DNA of 64,000 nt, from NCBI GenBank assembly GCA_013036095.1, contig JAAXCW010000001.1, positions 411,181 through 475,180 of the forward strand. Direction: 5' to 3'. Origin of the DNA: Vulcanimicrobiota bacterium (GTDB taxonomy: Bacteria > Vulcanimicrobiota > Vulcanimicrobiia > Vulcanimicrobiales > Vulcanimicrobiaceae). This document shows positions 57,642 to 64,000 of this stretch, in pieces (position 1 is the stretch's first letter; each line of letters begins with the position of its first letter). Both the position numbers and the translations under genes were made by a program. The notes under the pieces are model-generated. The model made no database searches and was not told the DNA's origin. It saw only the letters and a list, made by a program, of their open reading frames with translations.

Positions 57642-58655
57642 GTGATGGATCGTCTCCAGGGACGAGGGGCCGTGCTCCTCGTTTTCACGTGCGCCCTTGC
57701 GGGTGCTCATCCCTTACCAGCGCAGGCGCAGACCCCTGTTGTCTTGCCCGCGGGTGATGCTCCGGTTGTGAAGGTTATGATGCGCACGGGAACCCTGACC
57801 ATCCGCACGTGGAACAGAAGCGATGTCCAGGTGAGTTCGCTGCAGCCCGTCAGCGCCCGCAACTTCAAACCGGAAGCGGTCGCGCGCGCTCTGGCCGGAA
57901 GCATTCCGATCTTTGCAACCTCCGTTTTCGATCCCGTCGGCCAAATTACGCTCCCGCAAGAAGAGTTTGCGCTGCCGCCGCTCTCTGCCGCACCGCATGA
58001 GGGCATCTTCGTTCAAGCGGCCGACGCCGACCTTGTGCTCACGCTGCCGGCTGGAACAGTGCTGCTGCTCGCAAGTGTTCAGCGCGGCAGCATCGACGTG
58101 CAAGATTACCACGGCACGTTCACACTCTTACTCCACAACGGACCTATGCGGTTGCGCAACGTATCCGGCACGGGTTTCGCGCAAGTCGCGCGCGGACCAA
58201 TCGTGATCTTTGACTCGCAGCTCGACCGCATTCGCGCGCGCACCGCGATGGGGAACATCGTCTTCGAGAATTGCACCTCCCGCGAGATTCAAGTTTCGAG
58301 TGTCACCGGCACGATCGTCTACGACGGCGGCGCGTTTCAGCCCGGACTCGCGCGCTTCGAAACCGAGGACGGCAGCGTCGCACTTGGGATCAGCCGGGAC
58401 GCACAGGTCGGCGCGCACAGTTCGGTCGGAAGAATTTACTCGGTCGTCGGCGGCAGCGGCGTGCGCTCCGGTCAGACCGACGCGCAAGTCGGCAACGGAC
58501 GCGCGATGATAACCGCGAGCTCTTCACACGGAGCGATCTTTCTCTACAATGGAACGCTGCGTTCGCAGCAGCGTCTGCCGGCGCAATGGCGCCCGCTTGC
58601 GGGATTCGCGCAGCGCCGCCCGCCCCCAAGACCGGCGCGCGGCCGGATCCACTAA
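57642..58655 (+). CDS. Exported DUF4097-like beta-repeat protein
   Basis: 337 residues with a signal peptide (AVLLVFTCALAGAHPLPAQAQ). The mature protein is strand-rich with short repeating units such as MRTGTLTIRTWNRSDVQVSS, SVQRGSIDVQDYHGTF, AMGNIVFENCTSREIQVSS and VTGTIVYDGG, similar in style to DUF4097 adhesin-like beta-helices. It follows the two-component pair on the same strand (41 bp) and may be its target or sensor accessory. Confidence 0.68.
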   Translation: MMDRLQGRGAVLLVFTCALAGAHPLPAQAQTPVVLPAGDAPVVKVMMRTGTLTIRTWNRSDVQVSSLQPVSARNFKPEAVARALAGSIPIFATSVFDPVGQITLPQEEFALPPLSAAPHEGIFVQAADADLVLTLPAGTVLLLASVQRGSIDVQDYHGTFTLLLHNGPMRLRNVSGTGFAQVARGPIVIFDSQLDRIRARTAMGNIVFENCTSREIQVSSVTGTIVYDGGAFQPGLARFETEDGSVALGISRDAQVGAHSSVGRIYSVVGGSGVRSGQTDAQVGNGRAMITASSSHGAIFLYNGTLRSQQRLPAQWRPLAGFAQRRPPPRPARGRIH

Positions 58656-58657
58656 CC

Positions 58658-58687
58658 TACAGTAAAAACTTCCGCATCGCAGCAACT
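58658..58687. repeat. Direct repeat copy 1: duplicated 3' end of the GNAT gene
   Basis: About 30 nt (58658-58687) repeat 58778-58806 with a few substitutions. Read on the minus strand both give codons for VAAMRKFLL and a stop, so this copy is a second 3' end of the neighbouring acetyltransferase gene. About 90 bp of GC-rich hairpin-forming sequence (GGGGCCCCCGGCC) lies between. Confidence 0.6.
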
Positions 58688-58776
58688 CCATTTAACAGGC
58701 GTATCCGCGCTGCGCGCTCCACGCCCCCGCCGGCAAAGCCGCCGGGGCCCCCGGCCTTCGGCCCCCATAGCAATGG

Positions 58777-59202
58777 TTACAGCAAAAATTTTCGCATCGC
58801 AGCAACGTCGAGCTTAAACGTGTGCTGCGGCAAGACAGCTTCTTCTTTGTAGCCGCAGCGCTCCAAGAATTGCTGAGCGGAGCTGTGGTGCGGAACCAGC
58901 GCGCTCATCTTGTGACAATTGTAATAGTTGGCGACCTCGGCTGCCCGCTCCAGGAGCAATCTTCCGGCGCCGGCGAGCCTGCGCTCGGGCAAGACGATGA
59001 CTTGTTCGACGTGCGCGAGCGATGCCGCAATACGAACCGTCGCGATCCCGACGACGTCTTTTCCATCGAGCGCCGCGAAGTCGTGACGCTGTTCGTGCCA
59101 AACGACGCTAAAATTGAAGAGCGTCTTCAGCGCCTCGCGCTCGTGGTCGCGCAGAAATGTTTCGGCGTCGCGGCCTTCGACGCGTGAAATCTCAACCGGC
59201 AA
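58777..59202 (-). CDS. GNAT-family N-acetyltransferase
   Basis: 141 residues with a GNAT core: HDFAALDGKDVVGIATVRIA, AHVEQVIVLPERRLAGAGRL (acetyl-CoA loop RRLAGAGR), LLERAAEVANYYNCHKMSAL and SAQQFLERCGYKEEAVLP. The acceptor is unknown. Its start overlaps the upstream MBL-fold gene by 11 bp. The last codons are duplicated downstream. Confidence 0.85.
   Translation of the reverse strand: MPVEISRVEGRDAETFLRDHEREALKTLFNFSVVWHEQRHDFAALDGKDVVGIATVRIAASLAHVEQVIVLPERRLAGAGRLLLERAAEVANYYNCHKMSALVPHHSSAQQFLERCGYKEEAVLPQHTFKLDVAAMRKFLL
58778..58806. repeat. Direct repeat copy 2: functional 3' end of the GNAT gene
   Basis: The in-gene partner of the repeat at 58658-58687. Differences are mostly synonymous (for example TTTTTG against TTTTTA for Phe-Leu), consistent with duplication of coding sequence followed by drift. 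Confidence 0.6.
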
Positions 59203-59986
59203 GCGCGGCCAGTTCCGTATCGGCGTCGAGCAGCATCCCGTCGTGTGCTGCGATCACCCGTATGCCGAGCTCGCGCTCGAGTCCGCGCGCCAGCTTCGGC
59301 GGGTTCTGTTCGAGCATCTTCGTTCCGAAGTGTTGTAGAACGGCAACGCGCGGCCGCACGCCCTTCAATACCTCGCGCGCCTGATCGAACGTCATGTGAT
59401 CGACGTCCATGGAATCGCGAAAACGCAACACGTTAACGACCAGCACGTCGGGTGCGTGCGCACGATAGTCGTCGATCAAGCCCGCGAAAAATTTTCCGCA
59501 AGGCAAGTACGAAACGGTGCGGCCTTCGTACCGGAAATGCAGTCCGTAGGTTTCGACAGCGTGCATATGACGGATCGACGTAAAAAGCTCGACCCCAGCG
59601 ATATGATAGGGACCCGCGCTCTCGTGCAAGACCTCGACCCGGTCGACGAACTTTTGCGCGTACGGAAGCACGACGTGCTCGCCTTCGAGCGCGTCGGCCG
59701 GCGCCAACACGGCGCCGCGACGGTTGAAGCCTCCCGACGTCATCGCTTCGATCATCACGTTGACGTCGTTGGAATGGTCGAGGTGCTTGTGGGAAAGGAC
59801 GACCGCTTCCAGCTCGCGCGGATTACAGGGTGGGACCCCAGACAAAGCGCGAACGAGCGCGCCCGGTCCGGGATCGACGTGGATCTGCGTTTTTCCGAAT
59901 CGCATCCACATACCGCCGGACGCGCGTATCTGACGCGCGACCACGAAGCGCGCACCGCCCGTTCCCAGAAAAAGAATCTCGATCAC
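59192..59986 (-). CDS. Metallo-beta-lactamase-fold hydrolase
   Basis: 264 residues from GTG 59986, where similarity starts (VIEILFLGTGGARF); the open frame runs to 60100. Metal site LEAVVLSHKHLDHSNDV (HxHxDH, with K between the His residues), a later IRHMHAVETYGLHF, and LRFRDSMDVDHMTFDQA then RVAVLQHFGTKM. This pattern is that of the RNase Z/beta-CASP-less phosphodiesterase-like branch. The substrate is unknown. It diverges from the Ada-like gene. Confidence 0.82.
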   Translation of the reverse strand: MIEILFLGTGGARFVVARQIRASGGMWMRFGKTQIHVDPGPGALVRALSGVPPCNPRELEAVVLSHKHLDHSNDVNVMIEAMTSGGFNRRGAVLAPADALEGEHVVLPYAQKFVDRVEVLHESAGPYHIAGVELFTSIRHMHAVETYGLHFRYEGRTVSYLPCGKFFAGLIDDYRAHAPDVLVVNVLRFRDSMDVDHMTFDQAREVLKGVRPRVAVLQHFGTKMLEQNPPKLARGLERELGIRVIAAHDGMLLDADTELAALAG

Positions 59987-60015
59987 TCCGGAAACGGGTT
60001 CGCCGCAGGGTCGCC

Positions 60016-60939
60016 ATGACATTCGGCCGCAATTTTTGGATAGCGCCCTGGCATGCCGCGCGCTATCATGAGGTGGTGAAACGCAAGGACGGCCCGGCAC
60101 CGAACTCCGATCGCATTCGCGCGGCGTGCGAATACGCCGAAGCGCACATCGACGAGCCGGTGCGCTTGGAAGCGCTTGCGGAGGTTGCGGGCATGAGCCC
60201 CTTTCACTTTCTGCGCAGCTTCAAATCGCTTGTCGGCGTAACACCGAAGCGCTACGTTGACGAAGTGCGCCTCAAACGGCTGAAAACCGGTCTCAAAAAA
60301 TCGGAAGATGTCGCCGCGGCCGTGTACGATGCGGGATACGGCTCGGCTAGCCGCGTTTACGAACGGGCGGACTCGCGGCTGGGAATGACGCCCGCGCAAT
60401 ACCGCCGCGGCGGGCAGGGCGTGAAAATTTCTTACGCGTCGGCGGAAACGCCGGTTGGATTAATGATGGTCGGCGCCACGGATCGCGGAATCTGCTTCGT
60501 GCAGTTTGCCGAGAATTCGCAAGGCCTTCTGCAGCAACTGCGCCGCGAATATCCCAACGCCGAGATCGCTCCGATGGAGCCCGCGGGCGAGCCGCACTTA
60601 GCCGCCTGGGTCGCCGCGCTCTCGAAGCATTTGGAATCGGGCGGCGCTCATTTCGATCTGCCGCTGGACGTCCGGGCGACGGCGTTTCAGATGCGCGTGT
60701 GGACCTATTTGCAGTCGATCCCGGCCGGAGAACTGCAGTCGTACAGCGAGGTTGCACAGGCTATCGGAAAGCCGGGCGCCGCGCGCGCCGTCGCGCGAGC
60801 CTGCGCGTCGAACGTTTGCGCGATCGTGATTCCGTGCCACCGCGTTATTCGCGGCACCGGGGAACTCGGCGGTTATCGCTGGGGAGTCGGACGCAAACGC
60901 GCGCTCATCGATCGCGAGCGCGCGCTCGCGCGCCGGTAA
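60016..60939 (+). CDS. Ada-like protein: AraC HTH fused to O6-methylguanine-DNA methyltransferase
   Basis: 307 residues from ATG 60016; a GTG at 60076 is a possible start. An AraC-type HTH (EAHIDEPVRLEALAEVAGMS, FHFLRSFKSLVGVTPKRYVD) is followed by the methyltransferase domain with VRATAFQMRVWTYLQSIPAG, SYSEVAQAIGKPGAARAVAR and active-site IVIPCHRVIRGTGELGGYRW (Cys in PCHRV). The N-terminal zinc (Ada_Zn) phosphotriester sensor of E. coli Ada is missing, so the classic activation by methylphosphotriesters is not expected. It transfers alkyl groups from O6-methylguanine to its Cys. Confidence 0.93.
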   Translation: MTFGRNFWIAPWHAARYHEVVKRKDGPAPNSDRIRAACEYAEAHIDEPVRLEALAEVAGMSPFHFLRSFKSLVGVTPKRYVDEVRLKRLKTGLKKSEDVAAAVYDAGYGSASRVYERADSRLGMTPAQYRRGGQGVKISYASAETPVGLMMVGATDRGICFVQFAENSQGLLQQLRREYPNAEIAPMEPAGEPHLAAWVAALSKHLESGGAHFDLPLDVRATAFQMRVWTYLQSIPAGELQSYSEVAQAIGKPGAARAVARACASNVCAIVIPCHRVIRGTGELGGYRWGVGRKRALIDRERALARR

Positions 60940-62160
60940 TTAGCCGAGCGCTGCGATCGTCGCGAACTGTCCTTGCAGAACCGGCGCAGACGGACGTCCC
61001 AGCCACCGCTCAAGCACGGTCGCGTAGACGCTCCGGAAGTCCGTGTCGAATTTGAGGTTGCCCATGTTCGTGTCGGAGAGATCCGGATACGCCCCGTAGA
61101 TTCCGCCTTTGACGCCGCCGCCGATCAAGAATAGCGGAGACGCCTCGCCGTGGTCGGTTCCCCGGCTCGCGTTTTCGGCCGTGCGCCGGCCGAATTCGGA
61201 GAACGTCATCGTCAGGACGCGATTGTCGTTGCCGTGTGCGGCCAAGTCGTCGTAAAACGCTTTGAGCGCGTCCGAGAATTCGCCGAGCAGCCGATCTTGC
61301 GTCGGCTTCTGTCCGACGTGTGTGTCGAAGGAACCGTGCTGTACGTAGAGTACCCGCGTTCCTAAATTGCTGCCGACGATCTGCGCGGCCAGCGCTAAAC
61401 TCCGGCCGAGCGGCGTCGCGGGATAGGATCCGGCCGGTTTGTAGCCGGCAATCAACTTCGGAAGCTCTTGCGAGCCTTTTTGCGCGTGGTCCTCAATCTC
61501 GGCGACGTGCGCGAGATAGGGTGAATTGAACGGGAGACGGTTATCGCTGACGAGCTTGGTATAGGCCATGCTCGCCGAATTGTTGCGATCGCTGATCAGT
61601 CCGTAACCGTTGATCTGCGCGATCGCGGGAACGTCGGTCTTGCCGGCAACCATGACCTCCGGCAGCACCTGCGCGATCGCCACGCCGTTGAACAAGTTAT
61701 CCTTGGGAAGATTGGCCTGATCCAAATAGCGGCCGAGCCAGCCCGTGTGTTCGTACTTGTCGGGCGCAGCCGTCTGCCAAATCTCCGTGGAGCGGAAGTG
61801 CGAATGGTCGGGATTGGGATAACCCACGCTTTGCACGACCGCAACCATGCCTTTGTCATACATCGATTTGAACGAACGCATCGCCGGATTGAAGCCGGCC
61901 TTGTCGTTGATGGGAAGTACGTCGTTGCGCGAGATGCCAATCGTCGGGCGCAACTGGTAGTACTGCGGATTTCCAAAGGGCACGATACAGTTGAGCCCGT
62001 CGTTTCCGCCTTGCAGATTGATGAGCACCAGACATCGGTTCGCGGCCCCAGGCAGCCCCGGCAGCGGACTCTGGGAGAGGGCTTGCGCAAAAACGTGCTG
62101 CGTATTCGCGACGACCGCGAGCCCGCTGAGCGTTCCGGCCAAAAAATTACTGCGTTTCAT
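60940..62160 (-). CDS. DUF1501 secreted protein
   Basis: 406 residues with a Tat-like signal (MKRSNFLAGTLSGLAVVANT). RCLVLINLQGGNDGLNCIVP, HFRSTEIWQTAAPDKYEHTG and VLTMTFSEFGRRTAENASRG with GTDHGEASPLFLIGGGV are DUF1501 hallmarks (sulfatase/alkaline-phosphatase-like fold, metal-binding residues in GTDHG). It pairs with the DUF1800 gene 10 bp upstream, a conserved combination of unknown role in many soil phyla. Its stop directly abuts the stop of the convergent Ada-like gene. Confidence 0.9.
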   Translation of the reverse strand: MKRSNFLAGTLSGLAVVANTQHVFAQALSQSPLPGLPGAANRCLVLINLQGGNDGLNCIVPFGNPQYYQLRPTIGISRNDVLPINDKAGFNPAMRSFKSMYDKGMVAVVQSVGYPNPDHSHFRSTEIWQTAAPDKYEHTGWLGRYLDQANLPKDNLFNGVAIAQVLPEVMVAGKTDVPAIAQINGYGLISDRNNSASMAYTKLVSDNRLPFNSPYLAHVAEIEDHAQKGSQELPKLIAGYKPAGSYPATPLGRSLALAAQIVGSNLGTRVLYVQHGSFDTHVGQKPTQDRLLGEFSDALKAFYDDLAAHGNDNRVLTMTFSEFGRRTAENASRGTDHGEASPLFLIGGGVKGGIYGAYPDLSDTNMGNLKFDTDFRSVYATVLERWLGRPSAPVLQGQFATIAALG

Positions 62161-62170
62161 CGTCGTTCCC

Positions 62171-63673
62171 TCAATTCAACTGGTAGGCCGGCATCGCCAT
62201 CGTTAGATACGCGGCTCCGCGAATGCGTTCGGGGTAGTTCTCTCCCGAGAGCATGCCGAGTGCCGACGTACCCGCGCCGTTGAGATAATCGGTCAATTGC
62301 GCAATGCTTTGCTGGGACGCATCGCCGTGTAGAACGGTTGCGACCAGATCTTTTGCCGCCTGCGACGCTTTGAGCGGCAACTTCTGCATCCAGTCGACGC
62401 CGTCCATCATCGGCGAGTTGACGAGCGAAGCCAAGAAGTTCTCACGCGCGATGACGGTTTGACTCGTCAGCCAGTTCGCGCCGCCCGGCCAGCCCGCCAC
62501 GTTGGGCGGATAGAACAGAATCTGCCCCATCTGCACCAGTGCGCGCTGCGCGCGATCGTCGACCTGTTTTGCGCCGAGCGTCTTGTAGGTACCGATTGTG
62601 AACTCGACCGGACTTTTCACCAGCGCGCGGTACGCGCGGCTCGAGTAGAACACGTTGCTGCGCAGCAGCGTCGACATGACCGGCTTGATATTGTAGTCGT
62701 TCTTGCGGATCAATTTGGCGACCGCGTCGACCAGCTGCGGCTCGGGGCTGTTGTAGACGAAGAAGTTCAGCAGGCTGTTCGCAAAAAACGTTGCGCTCGC
62801 CGGCTGCTTGAAGATGATCTCCACGATATCGCGACCGGCAAAATTCCCCGTTTGCCCAAGGAATGTTTTGCTCCCGCTGTCGTGACGGAACGGCACGAAC
62901 TGCACGGTACCGTCGCGCGGACGAAGGATCCATCCGGTCCACGCGCGCGCGGATTCGCGCACGTCCTGTTCGGTGTAGTTTCCGACGCCAAGCGTAAAGA
63001 GCTCCATCAGCTCGCGCGCGTAGTTTTCGTTGGGATGCTGCGGATCGCTGCGCGCGTTGTCCAAGTAGATCATCATCGCGGGATCGATCGAGACCTGCCA
63101 CGTTAACTCGCGCAAATTGCCGAGCGCGTTCGTGCGGAAAAGCTGGTTCTGATTGTAGACCATAGCCGGCGAGACGCCTTTTTGAATCGCCGCCGACGTA
63201 AAGTGTCCGTGAAAGTAAAGCGCCATCTTCTCTTGTAGCGGCGCAGGCGTAACGAGCATGCGGTTCAGCCACCAGCGCTGCAGAGAGATGACCGACTGAC
63301 GTTCGTGTTGACGCACGTCTTGGCCGATCTTGCGCTTGGTCATATCGTCCAACGCGCCGGGACGCATGCCCGGCTGTAAGTATTGCATGAGCGCGGCGCG
63401 CGGATCGTACAGCTCGTCCGGCGCGGGCAAGCTATCGGTCGACGAGAAATTGATCAGCGCATCGACGGCGGCATGAACCCCCATACTCCCGAATCTCGCA
63501 GCCTCGTCCGGCGACGAACCGAAACCGGCGCGGCGCGATAGATGTGCCGCCAACCGGGCGTCCCACAATCCCTTATAAGGAGCGAGCGCGGTCGCGGCGT
63601 CGAGGTGACCCGCCGGACGGTAGATGCCGGCGACGTCGGTGCGGGGTGTTAACGCGGTAGCCATGTCTTCCAC
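62171..63673 (-). CDS. DUF1800 family protein
   Basis: 500 residues. AAHLSRRAGFGSSPDEAARF at the N-terminus, MALYFHGHFTSAAIQ, DPQHPNENYARELMELFTLG, TEQDVRESARAWTGW, and FYPPNVAGWPGGANWLTSQT are DUF1800 signatures. It is thought to act outside the cytoplasm with DUF1501; no signal peptide is obvious, though the first 30 residues are not similar to the family. It is cotranscribed with the DUF1501 gene. Confidence 0.9.
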   Translation of the reverse strand: MEDMATALTPRTDVAGIYRPAGHLDAATALAPYKGLWDARLAAHLSRRAGFGSSPDEAARFGSMGVHAAVDALINFSSTDSLPAPDELYDPRAALMQYLQPGMRPGALDDMTKRKIGQDVRQHERQSVISLQRWWLNRMLVTPAPLQEKMALYFHGHFTSAAIQKGVSPAMVYNQNQLFRTNALGNLRELTWQVSIDPAMMIYLDNARSDPQHPNENYARELMELFTLGVGNYTEQDVRESARAWTGWILRPRDGTVQFVPFRHDSGSKTFLGQTGNFAGRDIVEIIFKQPASATFFANSLLNFFVYNSPEPQLVDAVAKLIRKNDYNIKPVMSTLLRSNVFYSSRAYRALVKSPVEFTIGTYKTLGAKQVDDRAQRALVQMGQILFYPPNVAGWPGGANWLTSQTVIARENFLASLVNSPMMDGVDWMQKLPLKASQAAKDLVATVLHGDASQQSIAQLTDYLNGAGTSALGMLSGENYPERIRGAAYLTMAMPAYQLN

Positions 63674-63754
63674 ATTGTAGCGGATGAACGCCGTAACGTG
63701 GTTAAAGGTTGCTTGGAAACGGGGTTAATCCGCATTTAACGAAAGCGCGCTCGC

Positions 63755-64000
63755 ATGGCTGTCCTGCAGACTCGGTTAAACCTTCAGACTGATACGTATA
63801 AACGCAATTTCGAAAACATGACGCGCTTGACCGCTCAGTTACGCGAGGCGCTCGCCGCGGCGCGGAGCGGAGGCGGACCGGAATCTACCGAGCGCCACCG
63901 CCAACGCAAGAAATTGACGGGGCGCGAACTCGTCGACGCGCTGATCGCCCCGGGATCGTTTTTCATGGAGCTGTCACCGCTTGCGGCCTACGCGATGTAC
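63755..64000 (+). CDS. Acyl-CoA carboxylase carboxyltransferase subunit (methylcrotonyl-CoA type), N-terminus only
   Basis: 82 residues from ATG 63755 to the window end. TDTYKRNFENMTRLTAQLRE and RQRKKLTGRELVDALIAPGS then FFMELSPLAAYAMY are the start of biotin-dependent carboxyltransferases (MccB/PccB family), with MccB-like FMELSPLAAYGMY the closest pattern. It transfers CO2 from biotin to an acyl-CoA such as 3-methylcrotonyl-CoA. It diverges from the DUF1800 gene across 81 bp. Confidence 0.9.
   Translation, partial: MAVLQTRLNLQTDTYKRNFENMTRLTAQLREALAAARSGGGPESTERHRQRKKLTGRELVDALIAPGSFFMELSPLAAYAMY

Noticed and set aside
1..64000. CRISPR arrays, rRNA, intact tRNA genes, insertion-sequence transposases, phage structural genes
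   Set aside because: None could be recognised: no regular 25-40 bp repeats with spacers, no DDE or HUH transposase motifs, no capsid, portal or terminase-like proteins.

Overview
The window looks like the chromosome of a GC-rich, probably diderm soil-type bacterium. It carries beta-barrel-like secreted proteins, many lipoproteins, a coproheme-pathway HemQ, a class 1B dihydroorotate dehydrogenase (PyrD plus PyrK), and a DUF1800/DUF1501 secreted pair. This mix, with many GTG/TTG starts and 1 to 8 nt gene overlaps, fits a Terrabacteria-side lineage such as Candidatus Eremiobacterota (WPS-2). That placement is inference; no rRNA or tRNA gene is visible to test it.

Layout. (1) 1-4633: sugar uptake genes on the minus strand (a sodium:solute symporter, then a ribose/galactose-type ABC importer whose permease runs off the window start). 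(2) 4702-5301: the 5' third of comM/yifB, cut exactly where its AAA+ domain should begin. (3) About 5302-34200: an accessory island with no recognisable rRNA, tRNA, CRISPR array or insertion sequence. It holds small membrane proteins, alpha/beta hydrolases, a SIR2-family protein with an XRE regulator, a large serine recombinase, a DUF2971 protein, a Vsr nuclease, a GHKL ATPase and a cytosine-5 DNA methyltransferase. It also holds a repeat-type HTH protein, a small lipoprotein beside a TPR-LuxR regulator, and a compact drmE-drmA-drmB-drmC operon (DISARM-type anti-phage core). (4) 34355-38374: secreted or envelope proteins, including a serpin and a YFGHG lipoprotein; the right edge of the island lies somewhere near here. 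(5) 38364-64000: core genome. It contains a nrdR-dut-panE-hemQ-dsbA-GNAT operon with a readable promoter and operator, dprA, alkB-like, rlmH, argS, a pyrimidine cluster (pyrK, pyrD, pyrF, pyrE), an ECF sigma / two-component / DUF4097 envelope-stress cluster, an Ada-like repair protein, DUF1501 and DUF1800 genes, and the start of an acyl-CoA carboxylase carboxyltransferase gene.

How the genes work together. The strongest biological story is the defence island. The DISARM core (helicase DrmA, DUF1998 protein DrmB, PLD nuclease DrmC, DrmE) has no methyltransferase next to it. A Dcm-type enzyme lies 6.2 kb from drmC in an overlapping operon with an HSP90/MutL-type ATPase, with a Vsr nuclease converging on it. 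The methyltransferase carries an unusual N-terminal Cys cluster of endonuclease-III type. Between the two modules sit a lipoprotein and a TPR-LuxR regulator. A palindrome in front of that pair matches, at 16 of 18 positions, one in front of a secreted hydrolase 17 kb away, suggesting a small island regulon.
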